From the NCBI GenBank assembly GCA_008638375.1, contig VIRR01000556.1, forward strand, positions 62,001 through 126,000: DNA of 64,000 bases. The letters run 5' to 3'. The notes beneath the pieces were generated by a model. It had not been told where the DNA came from. It was given only the letters and a program-made list of their open reading frames with translations, and did not search any database. The translations under genes and the position numbers were made by a program. This stretch comes from Nyssa sinensis (Eukaryota > Streptophyta > Magnoliopsida > Cornales > Nyssaceae). Shown in pieces: positions 1 through 12,000 of the stretch. Within the stretch, counting starts at the first letter, position 1. Each line of letters begins with the position of its first letter.

Positions 1-391
1 GTCCAGAGAGAACAAGTGAAGAATATCTTGATACAAAAATATTTCCCTTAGTGCTTATGAACACGTGTACTATTTCATTTTTCTCTATCTCTTAACACAC
101 GTGCACACTTAATATCAAGATAACTTTCCCCAAGCATCGATCTACAGAAAATTTAGTAGTAGAAGAATCACAAACATGAAAAATACATGAAACTACATGA
201 TATACTAACACCACCACCCATGGAGACTCTGCAACCAACAACACCATCCATATGTGGACACATTAGGTGAGAGAAACTGATATATTACATACATGTTCTA
301 CCTTCTCCATTCGTTAATAAGAACACCCCCCTCCCCCCACAAACACACACTCATCACTTCCGGAAACCACCACTTCCTTTCCATCTCCACC
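1..391 (+). promoter_or_regulatory. 5' flank and leader of the CESA7-like gene
   Basis: AT-rich DNA immediately upstream of the cellulose synthase gene. The start at 392 lies in a good plant context (caccATGG). An in-frame ATG at 293 has no stop before 392, so an N-terminal extension of 33 residues is formally possible, but family members begin at the [10 protein letters not shown] start, so 293-391 is more likely 5'UTR. An AC-element-like stretch (AACCAACAACACC, near 226) resembles sites bound by secondary-wall MYB factors, but this is a weak match. No unambiguous TATA box could be assigned. Confidence 0.4.
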
Positions 392-793
392 ATGGAAGCC
401 AGCGCCGGACTAGTCGCAGGATCACACAACCGTAACGAGCTTGTTGTCATTCATGGCCATGAAGAGGTATATGAGTGTGTATAAATGTATTAGTGTTAAG
501 TTTGGAAATTTAGATGACTAATATGCTTTTGTTCGTGTATTGGTGCAGGCTGTGCAGCCCAAGCCTTCAAAGGACTTGAGCGGTCATATTTGTGAGATAT
601 GTGGTGATGAAATAGGCCTCACAGTCGACGGAGATTTGTTTCTGGCCTGCAACGAGTGTGGTTTTCCGGTGTGCCGGCCATGCTACGAGTATGAGAGAAG
701 AGAAGGGACCCAACTGTGCCCCCAGTGCAAAACCAGATACAAACGCATCAAAGGTATTGAAAAACTTCAGTCATACTGACTCAACTACACAAA

Positions 794-840
<47 letters not shown>

Positions 841-3800
841 CCTGACAACAAGAAATTTTTATGTTAACTTGCGTCTCGAACGAATAAATAACACAAACCT
901 TTTCTACTGTAATTTTGTACAAATTTGTGCTTACATAACCATGTACATATAAGTTTTTTAGAAATTTAAATTCAGAATGTACGAGTTTAGACTTGATTCT
1001 CTTACCATTGAGCCACCTGAGTGGGGGTTCATAAATGGCTACACGAAAACTAACAGAAATTAGACATTTTATGAAACGTAGCATGAATTCAATCTTTCTT
1101 TTTAAATGTTTTTTTTCATATATTGTTGGTTATGAAAAATATGAAGGGAGCCCAAGGGTCCAAGGAGATGAAGATGAAGAAGATGTGGATGATATTGAAC
1201 ATGAATTCAACATGGACGAACAAAACAAGAACAAACACCTCTCAGAAGCCATGCTTCATGGAAAGATGGGGTCTGGAAGGGGCTCAGAACATGACGAGAC
1301 TGTCCAGTACCCAAATGTTATTTCTGGTGATCGCTCCTGCCCGGTAAGCAAAAGCTCTCTTGTTTTTGTTTTTTATTTTAATGATATGAATCAAAGGATT
1401 GTTTGTTTTAGTTTCTCTGGTTTGATTTTGATCCAAGCTTTATTTTTTACATGCATGCATGCGCGTAGGTGGGTATTGAATTCCCAATATCAAATCATGC
1501 TCATGTGCACCCATATCCTGCCTCCAAGCCTGGTACGGATGACTGGAAATTGCAGCAAGGCAATCTGGGGCCTGAATTCCATGACTTGGTTGAGCTTGAC
1601 AAGGCCATGTACGTACCAAATTTGATCCCAAATAGTGCTATAAATATGAAAATTTTGCCCTCTGGATCCAATATCATCAGGAAAAATTATTCAGCGAGGG
1701 CGACAATCACTGTAATTGCAGTATTTTATGATACCCAAGTGGATTCCACTGTACGACAGCCATCATTGTGGTTGTTACACTAGGGATTAGTGAACATTTC
1801 ACATTATTATTCGTTATTGTGTGATGAACTCTTGCAAAATTTTCAAAATTTTCAAAATTCATGATAACTTATCCCGTGAATTTAGAAAAATTATAGAGTT
1901 TGTGAGAGATATTCACACTATATTTGATAATGATATAGAGTTAGCGTCGAAAATATGACTTACAATGATAGTTAGCTTATTTGCGACAATACAGTCCCTA
2001 CTAGTAGCTTTAAAATGATGAATTTGAACTCCAAACAGTGTCCTAAAATTAGTGTAAATGGGTGCATGCAGCGTGGATGAAGCTAGGCAGCCACTCTCAA
2101 GAAAAGTACCACTTGCCTCTGGCAAGATCAACCCCTACCGGATGGTGATTGTGACTCGGCTTGTTCTTCTGGTCTTCTTCCTTCGTTACAGAATCTTGAA
2201 CCCGGTGCCTGATGCACTGGGGCTTTGGCTAACTTCTGTGATCTGTGAGATCTGGTTTTCCATTTCATGGATACTTGATCAATTCCCCAAGTGGCTCCCA
2301 ATTGATCGTGAGACTTATCTTGATCGTCTCTCTCTCAGGTATAACACTTTTGCATCACCTCTGGCACATAATTTCAACAGTTAAAAGTTAATCGACCTAT
2401 GAACATAAAGATACATGGTGTATAAAGATATAAAAAAATGCTAGATATCTCCGATTTAAGTTTGGTGTCACTCATAGCTCTTCCCACCACTTTTGTATAT
2501 TACCTCTCATAAATGTAGGACTCATTAAAAAAAATTATTAAAAAATTCAGTACAATAACGTGACAATATATCATTCTAATATTATTATATTATATATGAT
2601 ATAATTTATATTTTTTAATAAAATATAATACATATAATAAAATATTATTAAAATAACATATAATCATGTATTGTATCAGATTCATTAAAAAATATTTCTT
2701 TGTGATGAGTCTCTATAAAAAAAAATTTATTTATTAGTTTCAGTCTATTACATCCGGACATATTAATAAAATACATCAGTAGAGTATGTGTACTACTTCC
2801 TGATGTGTCCAATGTGCAATACAATTAAGACAAATGTTCCATTCCTCTAATTCGTGGGACCTCCACTTTTAAGGGAAATGGGCTCTTTCAATTCAAACTC
2901 TCATTGCTCTAATTTGTTTTTGTTTTTGCCATGCGTTATTATGCGGTACTTGTAGATCCTACATAACGTGATATTTTAAAATATCACATAATTACACGTC
3001 ATGCTGGAATGAATACAAATTGGAGATAGTAGATTTATAACTGAAAGTCCATGGATTTTTTACATTCTGCACCATGCTAAGAAGCTTGAGAATTTTCATT
3101 GCTGAAGTTATCCATAAAAGTAGATCCTACTTTTGTTTTGGGGGGGGGGGGGGGGGGGGGGGAGGGGGGGAAGATTTGACAGAGAAGTACCAACTTACAT
3201 GTCCCAATCTTGAAATTAAAATATCATTATTTTATGTTTATGAAAAGGAAAAACAAAAACAAGCTACTAGGATATATGTCTGCTACTGATGAAGAAGGAT
3301 TGATGGGACAGACTCATTCCTAAATTGGGATAAGCGCTCTGTTGATTTATTGTCAGTATTTTTGGAGTTATTATGTAGTGATCCTTTCGTATCACGATTT
3401 CAAGGATCAAATTAAAAAATTACACATACAAATAATGTATAATAAATATAAATGGCTTATCTTTTAATTATTAAGACCATTAAATTAAGATTATTGAATA
3501 ATTTTTGGTATATTTAACTCTGGTAACTGAGTCAATATATGATAAATATATTTTACTCAGGCTCATTGCTGACCAATGATTCCTTTCTCCATAACGAGGG
3601 CAGTCCAATATTGCTGGTAATGAAGATTTAATCTAATTGAATTGGATCCATGATTGATGTAAATTAATTTTTGTCTGACAAAATCACAGAGATACATACC
3701 TGGGCTCAAAATCACAAGATTTTGGAGGAGACAGCCCCATTCAAAAGCTCTAATTACAAAATTATACAATTCATTGAATCATATAAGATATATTACTCTT

Positions 3801-6800
3801 GTGATCCGAAGGTCATAGTTTTTGTTACGGAAATAGTTTTTCTATTTGTAGAGATAAAATTATATACATCTAACCATCTCACCTTAAACCCTATTGTAAA
3901 CCTCGTGTACTAAGGCTATCCCTTGTTGTTCTAAGTAATAGAAGATTAACAAACATTAGCAAGATCATGTTACTTTTCTGTTTAATAAGAACCAGATTAA
4001 TCTAGAATTAGCCATAATCATCAAAAGCTCTATAGAAACCAAATATTAATTTTTCTCTATCTGGAAATGGTGTAACTTGCAATCTTTCAATGCAGGTACG
4101 AGAGAGAAGGCGAACCAAACATGCTTTCCCCAATAGATATATTTGTCAGTACAGTGGATCCAATGAAAGAACCTCCTCTAAATACAGCTAACACAATTCT
4201 TTCAATCTTAGCAATGGACTACCCTGTTGATAAGATTTCATGTTACATGTCTGATGATGGTGCTTCAATGCTTACCTTCGAAGCCCTGACTGAAACTGCA
4301 GAATTTGCTCAAAAATGGGTTCCCTTCTGTAAGAAATTTTCTATAGAGACTCGGGCTCCAGAGATGTACTTCTGTCTGAAGATTGATTATCTCAAGGATA
4401 AAGTTCAACCTACATTTGTCATGGAACGTCGAGCCATGAAGGTTTTGATCTCACGCCTTATTGATTTCATCCCACTCTAATGATTTCTAACTATTTGAGT
4501 AATAGTCCCATTCAAGGGTGACAATTATGCCGTGTTATGGGTGAATCTGAACACAGCACAATTAATTAGTCATATAAAAACCTGGTAACATGACAAAGAC
4601 CCGCCTAACCTGTTTTGAGATGTTATTAGTCTCATTGTTTGGTGTGTTTGACAGAGAGAGTATGAAGAATTTAAGGTAAGGATCAATGCACTTGTGGCCA
4701 AATCCAAGAGGGTTCCTCCAGAAGGGTGGACCATGCCAGATGGGATACCATGGCCTGGAAACAATACCAAGGATCATCCTGGTATGATTCAAGTCTTTCT
4801 GGGTAACAGTGGAGCACTCGATGTAGAAGGAAACGTGCTTCCTCGCCTTGTCTACGTCTCTCGTGAGAAAAGGCCTGGTTTTAAACATCACACAAAAGCC
4901 GGTGCCATGAATGCCTTGGTAAAGATCACAACCATTTCTGTTACTCATTTAATCCTGTTGAAACAAAATCATAAACTATAGTAAAAATTCATGATAATAA
5001 GATCTTTCATTCATGTGTTCCATACTCACAGGTTCGTGTCTCTGGAGTTCTTACCAATGCACCATTTGTGCTGAACTTGGACTGTGACCATTACGTCAAC
5101 AACAGCAAGGCAGTGAGAGAGGCAATGTGTTTCTTGATGGATCCAAAAGTTGGGAAGAAGGTTTGCTATGTCCAGTTCCCTCAAAGATTTGATGGCATTG
5201 ACAAGCATGATCGATATGCAAACAGAAATACAGTCTTCTATGATGTAAGTCCGTACAAGAAATTTCCTCCATTAAAATGTTGTCAATAAGATTACATTCA
5301 TGTTCTTTCCTGTATGCTTGTATGTATGTTTATATATGTAACTATTTTACTTCTTTGGCAGATTAACATGAGGGCTCTAGATGGAATCCAGGGTCCTGTA
5401 TATGTTGGCACAGGATGTGTTTTCAGAAGACAAGCTTTGTACGGCCAGGAGCCACCAAAGGTTCCAAAGCGCCCGAAAATGGAAAGCTGTGACTGCTGCC
5501 CTTGTTTTGGACGCCGCAAAACGCTTCCAACATTTTCTAAACATGTTGCAAATGGAGATGGTGCCAAGGTTCAAGGTGGTTGATCAGTTTTCTTGCAAAT
5601 AACTATTGAATGCTAATTTAATCTCCATCCCAACAACTACAAGGATTTATATTAATTGTTGTGGTCAGGCCTCAAGGAAGACAAGGAGCTACTGCTGTCC
5701 CAGATGAACTTTGAACAGAAGTTTGGACAATCAGCAATTTTTGTGACTTCAACCTTAATGGTTGAAGGTGGTGTCCCTCCTTCCACAAGCCCTGCAGACC
5801 TGTTGAAAGAAGCCATTCGTGTGATCAGCTGTGGATACGAAGACAAAACCCAATGGGGTATAGAGGTAATTTTAAGGACTAAAAAAGGGCAGTCTAAATG
5901 CTCGAGACTCCCATCATTATGGGGTCTCGGATGAGTTAAATGTACATAGCCTTACTCCCGCCAGTGGAGAGGCTGTTTCCAACTCTAATCTATGCCTCTA
6001 AGTCACAATGGACTAAATATAAAAAATTCCTGCACATAATGATAGGACCAGTGACAATGGAAACAATAGTTAACTTCTGTATTTTCTGCAAAAATAGTTC
6101 CAAAGAGAAAACACTAGTTTTTCTAATTAATGTTGCTTTATATTCTAATGGGTCTTGAATGTGCAGTTCGGTTGGACTTATGGCACTGTCACAGAGGATA
6201 CTCTAACTGGTTTCAAGATGCATTGTCGCGGTTGGAGGTCCATATACTGCATGCCAAAGACGCCAGCATTTAAGGGGTCTGCTCCTATCAACCTGCCAGA
6301 TCGTCTGAACCAGGTGCTCAGGTGGGCTCTTGGCTCGGTTGAGATCTCTCTCAGCCGTCACAATCCTCTCTGGTATGGCTACAAAGGAGGAAAACTCAGA
6401 TGGCTAGAGCGATTTGCTTATATTAACACTACTGTTTATCCCTTCACATCTTTACCCATTCTTGTCTATTGTACCCTCCCCGCCATCTGCTTGCTCACAG
6501 GAAAATTCATCACAACAGAGGTAATGATACAAACTTTTTTCCTTCCATTATAACACTGACTAGTGCATCTCTAAGCACCACAGCCACCCTCTAAATAGCA
6601 TCCACACAAAAATTGGACTCATCACCTAAAAATTGGATAACTGATTTTAAACTTCCACCTTACAAGCATGAGGTTGTTTGGTGTCAAATCCTACACGTAA
6701 ACCAAAATGGATGTTTAGGCCCGTTTGGATAGCATTTCAGAAACCATTTTCGGTTTCCAAAAAGTTTGATACGTGCTTGGTTATGATTTCTATTATCAAT

Positions 6801-7487
6801 TTTCAAACTTTGATTCTAAAATCTCATTAATTTGCGGAGTAATATTCCAAGTTTCTCCTTACTAATTTCTCTACTAAATTTAATCTTTATTTATCTTTGG
6901 TCCAGATAAGCATTTTAGCAAGTCTCTTATTCATTGCTCTGTTCATCTCAATATTTGCCACTGGAATTCTTGAGTTGAGATGGAGTGGAGTAACCTTAGA
7001 GGAATGGTGGAGAAATGAGCAATTTTGGGTTATAGGTGGTGTGTCTGCTCACTTCTTTGCTGTCGTACAAGGTCTTCTCAAGGTTTTGGCTGGAATTGAC
7101 ACAAACTTTACATTCACATCCAAAGTGACAGATGATGAGGAGTTTGGAGAGCTCTACACTTTCAAATGGACAACCCTTCTTATCCCCCCAACCACTATCT
7201 TAATCATCAACCTTGTTGGGGTTGTGGCTGGAATCTCTGATGCCATAAACAGTGGCTATCCATCATTGGGTCCCCTATTTGGAAAGCTTTTCTTTACCTC
7301 TTGGGTGATTGCCCATCTCCACCCATTCCTAAAAGGTCTCACGGGGAGGCAAAACAGGACACCTACTATTGTTATTATATGGTCTGTGTTTTTGGCTTCT
7401 ATCTTCTCCTTGCTTTGGGTGAAAATTGACCCATTTGTTATAAAAACCAAGGGTCCTGATGTCAAGCAATGCGGACTCAATTGCTGA
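392..7487 (+). CDS. CESA7: Cellulose synthase A catalytic subunit 7-like (secondary wall, IRX3 class), 12 exons
   Basis: Membrane glycosyltransferase (GT2) that polymerises UDP-glucose into beta-1,4-glucan; the CESA7 class works with CESA4 and CESA8 in plasma-membrane rosettes during secondary wall deposition. Exons: 392-466, 558-753, 1147-1343, 1469-1608, 2072-2338, 4096-4441, 4655-4918, 5032-5244, 5362-5575, 5669-5865, 6167-6520, 6906-7487. All introns are GT-AG and phases join, giving 1014 aa (Arabidopsis CESA7 is slightly longer, about 1026). The N-terminal zinc finger has eight Cys (37,40,56,59,64,67,79,82). Two TM helices lie at about 215-275. Catalytic residues are D345-D346-G, D512-C-D514, T-E-D714 and QVLRW (752-756). 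A Cys-rich class-specific region ([11 protein letters not shown]) is in exon 9; a cluster of C-terminal TM helices follows QxxRW; the protein ends CGLNC. Assignment to CESA7 rests on the [20 protein letters not shown] start and the class-specific region. The exon-4 linker is about ten residues shorter than in Arabidopsis. No disabling change is seen. Confidence 0.95.
797..838. repeat. (AT)n microsatellite in CESA7 intron 2
   Basis: Uninterrupted AT dinucleotide run of about 21 units, just downstream of the exon-2 donor at 754. Likely length-polymorphic. Confidence 0.95.
2339..4095 (+). other. Long intron 5 of the CESA7-like gene
   Basis: An intron of about 1.76 kb (GT at 2339, AG at 4094-4095) interrupting an Arg codon, by far the longest in the gene. 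It is AT-rich and holds a G23-A-G7 homopurine tract at 3140-3170. I see no coding sequence or recognisable transposon end in it. Confidence 0.85.
3140..3170 (+). repeat. Poly-G tract (G23 A G7)
   Basis: Thirty G residues interrupted by one A inside CESA7 intron 5, on the transcribed (sense) strand. The run length may be imprecise because such tracts are error-prone in sequencing. Confidence 0.85.
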
Positions 7488-7948
7488 AATATTTGCTATC
7501 ATCTTCTTTTCCACATCTATGTCTCTCCAGAGAATTACATGTAAATTTTGGAATAGTACGTATAAGATGTATGAACCAGAAAAAATGGAATTGCAGAAGG
7601 AATAAATTCAGAGTGCAACTTTTGTATACCTAGTATCTGAATTGTATTCAGTTTTGTATCTAACCATAGCAAATGGGTGAGTTTGGATGGATTCGGTTAT
7701 GGGCCAAAAGTTCAAAACGGATCAGACCCAAAAGTAACCTGCAATGATTTGGTTCTAATACGGGTAGGGAGTTAATGGGTCAGGTCGACCTGGATCCCTA
7801 TGTGTAATAGGAAATCAACCACAAGAATATTCTTAATATCTTCAAATAAAAGAAGGCCAAGCCTCTAACGTACTCCTATTCTTATCACTGATAAACATTC
7901 AAAAAAAACTCTCCGAACAAACAACAGTAATCGAAGAGCTCAGATTAT
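7488..7948 (+). other. 3'UTR and downstream flank of the CESA7-like gene
   Basis: Contains a canonical AATAAA poly(A) signal at 7601-7606, about 115 bp after the stop, so the transcript probably ends near 7620-7650. The remaining DNA (7680-7800) has a 'gggtcaggtcgacctgg'-type stretch similar to common dispersed plant repeats, without clear ends. Confidence 0.5.
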
Positions 7949-8286
7949 TGTCACAGCCTCAGAGCCAAAAACTACAACTAATGGATAGAGGTATTGGACC
8001 ATTTATGTGGCCAAGAACTGCTTGCTCACAATCGATATGGGGTCGTGACATATTAACATATTTTTTTACCCAAATTCGCGATGTTCTCGGCGTGGTTGGA
8101 TCTCAAGACGGGTTCAAGCCCGGCCCGCCGGGGCTATATAGTTATAACATGGTTATTGGAGTCTCTTCTGATACCACTGTCATAAGGTCAGGCTCTGACC
8201 CAAAAACTGCAACTAATAGATAAAAGTACTGAATCGCTTATATGACCCAGTAACTCCCTACTTACAACCGATGTAGAATTGTGACA
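7949..8286 (-). mobile_element. TRIM-like miniature LTR retroelement
   Basis: Two diverged direct repeats, 7949-8050 and 8178-8286, both begin TGTCA and end TGACA and share blocks such as AAAAACT(A/G)CAACTAAT and ACAA(T/C)CGAT. They flank about 127 bp of non-coding DNA. Next to the right-hand repeat the plus strand reads CTGATACCAC, the complement of a TGGTATCAG primer-binding site, so the element points to the minus strand with its 5' LTR on the right. No coding capacity and total size near 340 bp fit terminal-repeat retrotransposons in miniature. No target-site duplication is visible (attat against ccatg), so it is old or the ends have mutated. Confidence 0.7.
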
Positions 8287-9483
8287 CCATGCTCAACACA
8301 AAAAACTAGCATTTAATTGCTTAGCGTGATGTCATTAGAAAATTTTAAACTCATGATAAAATTAAAAAAATAATAATAATAATCTCAGAATCAATACGGC
8401 GAGCAACCTTATAGATTTTTCACTTTCCATTCTTCCAATTGGCACAAGGTCTGCAACTATATCAATAGTAACAAAGTTTTTGAGTTTGTTACTTGTAGCA
8501 ATGGCAGAGTGACACTTCTCACTTCTTCTGCACTTTTAAGCAATTAGCATCAAAGGTATCCCAAGTAGCTCATTGACCTAGGGAACTTGATCCATATGTA
8601 AGGAGAATAGAACCAGTGAAAGCAAAGATGATCAAGTATAAAGCAGAAAAGAAAAGAAAAAGTTGGAAATCTCCAACACATAAACCAGAACAAAAATTAG
8701 AAACAACAAATTGAGAGGGGTATCAAGTGAGCGAGTTCGAACCTCATGACTTGCATAATATTCCATACCCACCCTATTAGAAGCGGAACTAATTGCTATC
8801 CCTTAAGTAGGAGCCAGCAAAATGCACACTCTCTTTCAGAAAGAGGGTATCGTTTTGGACTGCTATACACATTTTTGACACAAAGAGGCGCTAGTACTAA
8901 TCAAATATTATCTCTGAACTCTAAGTTCATCGACAGAATTTTTTAATAAATTATAAATTAGATTTTCATAAAAAGTCAATCTTAATTTTATGTTTTAATA
9001 ATTAATTTTTTATTCGTCAAATTTTACAAATCAGAAACAAATCAAATGTATTTGATTAATAAATACAAAATAAAATCAATTGTAGATCACTTAACAATAT
9101 AAATATTAAAAATATTAATCATCTCTAATTCCAATTTTTCTACTCTACTCACATATGGTCGATTGTAATGCATAAATGTTTGACTAATAACTTTCCCACT
9201 AATTAATATTCTATTTTTTGAATTGGGTTGAAAACAAGATTGTAAGAGTATATATAGCGACTCCAAGAATCAAAAACTTTAAAAAAAAAAACAAATTTGA
9301 AACTTAATTAATTAATTTTAATGACTTATTACTGTGATTGTAACTTAATATTTTTATTCATTACTTAATTATTGACTGTAATGTGAAACATGTCAACTAA
9401 AGTTTAAAGAATGTCACTTATAAAAATTAATAATATTAACCATTTCTTATTCCAATTTTAAGTACTCTACTCATATATGGTCA
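8287..9483. other. AT-rich intergenic DNA, no gene seen
   Basis: No ORF with coding character and no transposon ends were recognised. Blocks near 9127-9210 and 9440-9510 (tctactc-acatatggtcgattgtaatg and relatives) are diverged copies of the sequence that forms the tandem repeat starting at 9484. Confidence 0.5.
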
Positions 9484-9650
9484 ATTGTAATGTATAAAAA
9501 TTTGGCTAATAGTTTTCTCATTGATCGAATCAATTGTGCAATCATGATTTGTTTTTTACATTGTAATGCATATATAGGTGTTTGGCTAATAGTTTTCCCA
9601 CTGATTGAATCAATTGTGCAATCATGGTTTGTTTCCGGCATTGTAATTTA

Positions 9651-11457
9651 TGTTAGAAATAATGGGTTTTGTAAATATTTTTTTGAATATTTTTGAGCTA
9701 AAATTATAGTGGGTCCTAAACATTAATTTTAGTGGGTCCATATAAAAATGTGTTCTCTTTCATGAGAAAATTAAAATTATGTATTGGGTTGCTCAAAATT
9801 ATTAAGGAATGAATAAAAAATTACCTTTAAACATTACCACTTGAAAATGGTAATAAAAGTTTGAAGTTTGTGAAAAGTTTGTATCCCACATAGGATGGAT
9901 ACAAGGCTTTTAAAGAGTATATATACAATTACATTGAAGGAAGGTTTGGGCCCTAAAGGGCACCTAAGTTTTGTGGAAGGGAGAGAACCTAACACATGCT
10001 TGGTTCATTACGCACGTGCGTGCGCGCCATCCCGAGTTGGGTTTGGGTTGGGTTTTGGCCCGCTGTGTATATATTTTTTTTAAAAAAATTCATTTAAATA
10101 ATTTTTCAAAACACTGTTGTTTAGTTACCGGATTAATTAATTCCAAAACTATCATTTTACGATTGTATTTGGTTTTGGTTTAAATCCAAAACGATATCGT
10201 TTTGTGATTAAACTTTTGGTTTGAATTTTGACTGAATCGTCTTCTTTCCTACGACTGTTCATTAAACTGCTGCGACTATTAGCCTCTGTGTCTGTACCAA
10301 ATAGACACAAATGCTTGCGAGTCAGGTTTGGGTTGGGTTTTGTCCCGCTGTGTATATATCTTTTTAGAAAAAATTCATTTAAATAATTTTTCGAAACACT
10401 GTGGTTTAGTTACCGGATTAATTAATTTCAAAACTGTTGTTTTACGATTGTATTTGGTTTTGGTTTAAATCTAAAACGACGTCGTTTTGTGATTAAACTT
10501 TTGGTTTGAATTTTGACTGAATCGTCTTCTTTCCTATGGCTGTTCATTGAACTGCTACGACTATTAGCCTCCGTGTCTGTACCAAACAGACACAAATGCT
10601 TGTATCTCACATAGGATGGGTACAAAGTTTTTAAATAATATATATACAATTACCTTGAAGTAAGATTTGGGCCCTAAAGGGCACCCAAGTTTTGTGGAAG
10701 GGGGGGACCTAGCACATGTCTAGTTCACCACGCACATGCGCGCGTGCTGCCTTGAGCCGGGTTTGGGTTTGGGATTTGGCCCACTGTATATATATCTTTT
10801 TGAGAAAAAATCATTTAAATAATTTTTCAAAACGATGTCGTTTAGTTACCAGATTAATTAATTCCAACATTGTCGTTTTGCAATTGCGTTTGGTTTTGGT
10901 TTAAATCCAAAACAACGTCATTTTGCGATTAAACTTTTGGTTTGAATTTTGACTGAATCGTTTTCTTCCGTAAGGCTGTTCATTGAACTACTGCGACTGT
11001 TAGTCGTTGTGTCTGTACCAAACAGATACGAATGCTCTATATAAACACCACTTACGTACCTACATTCATAGATTCAATTCATACAAATTTTGTGCGTCAG
11101 TTCATACTGTGTGAGAGAGTTCAACCATTGTTTCTAGTTCGTTGTGTACTGAGGTTTAAGTGCTTCTTCTTCAGTACGTTTGATCATTATATCCTGAGAA
11201 ACAACGTCCACAGTCTCGTAGAGCACCACCGCAATGGGCGAATTTGCTTTAAGGACATTGTATTAAACACGAGCCTTGATCTCTGTAATCTCCTGTTTCT
11301 GCAATTCTGTAAGTCTGCAATTTTCGTATTCTTATACTATTTCTACACTTTCAGTATTCCTATATTATTAAAATACAACTTCTATACTTTCAAGTTTTAG
11401 TTTACTATTTTATCAAAATACTTTATGTATTTCAAAAAATAAACATTGGTAGTAACA
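9651..11457 (+). mobile_element. Solo LTR (1.8 kb) with 5-bp TSD ATTTA
   Basis: Starts TGTTAGAAAT and ends GGTAGTAACA (TG..CA, with 5-bp inverted TGTTA/TAACA), flanked on both sides by ATTTA (9646-9650 and 11458-11462). No internal domain, PBS or polyprotein remains, so this is most simply a solo LTR left by LTR-LTR recombination. A TATA-like box (CTATATAAACACC) near 11037 followed by a non-coding leader-like stretch suggests U3-R-U5 order on the plus strand. U3 carries three related blocks: 9881-10317, 10318-10602 (lacking the first ~150 bp) and 10603-11036. The family is not identified; the short ORFs inside are not considered genes. Confidence 0.85.
9881..11036 (+). repeat. Internal U3 triplication inside the solo LTR
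   Basis: Three tandem blocks of about 437, 285 and 434 bp share gtatc(c/t)cacataggatgg (first and third), gggccctaaagggcac, ggtttgggttggg, TTAGTTACC-GATTAATTAATT, and tgaattttgactgaatcg. The middle block starts within the unit. Repetition confined to the part upstream of the TATA box is typical of LTR enhancer duplications. Confidence 0.85.
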
Positions 11458-11525
11458 ATTTATATATAGGTGTTTGGCTAATAACTTTCCACCAATTGAA
11501 TCACTATACAATCATGATTAATTTA

Positions 11526-12000
11526 CTACATTATGGGCTTATTACGAATCCTTGAGTTTGGTTTAGTCCAAGTCTAAATCAACTCATGTCAAAACACTTC
11601 ATTTAGATTGGTTTTACCATAAATTTATTTCTAGTTCACAAATTCTTGTACAGTAACAAAATTCTCACAATTACTAAAAAAAAGAGAAATGTCAAACTAA
11701 TACATGTAGATATATTTTTAATAACTTATATATAAGGTTGATATATATTAAGTAAATCTCTGATAAAAATTTTGAAAAAAATATAGCAAGAACATAATTA
11801 ATATTAATTTTTGTAAATAAATTCCTTAAAGTAGAGGACAAAATGGGAATAATAACAAAACAGTGGTGAAAGTTCTATGACCAACGCATACACGCGTCGG
11901 TAATAATTTTTAGTGCTAAGAGTCGATATTAGGTGCTTTTTACCAACACTATATTTCTGTGTAATAATCCATTATTACCAACGCTTTTGAATGTCGGAAT
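11526..12000. other. Intergenic, nothing recognised
   Basis: AT-rich sequence without coding signal or identifiable repeat ends. Confidence 0.4.

Larger units (their letters stand above)
9484..11525. repeat. Short tandem repeat (unit 76-80 bp) split by the solo LTR
   Basis: Units at 9484-9559 and 9560-9639, and a third split into 9640-9650 plus 11463-11525, share attgtaat-gcatatataggtg, tttggctaatag, and attgaatcaattgtgcaatcatg. The third unit is cut by the LTR insertion at 9651-11457, which shows that the tandem repeat is older than the insertion. Confidence 0.75.

Noticed and set aside
1035..1625. 196-codon plus-strand ORF overlapping CESA7 exons 3 and 4
   Set aside because: It reads through introns in a mixture of frames; only the parts 1147-1343 and 1469-1608 fit the cellulose synthase frame and splice sites.
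8730..8760. tRNA-like gagttcgaacctc motif
   Set aside because: Resembles a T-arm, but no acceptor, D- or anticodon arm can be folded upstream; not a tRNA gene.
8746..8946. 66-codon ORF downstream of CESA7
   Set aside because: No homology or coding character; AT-rich intergenic DNA.
10428..10649. Minus-strand ORF in the solo LTR
   Set aside because: Falls in the U3 tandem block and is not kept in the sister blocks.
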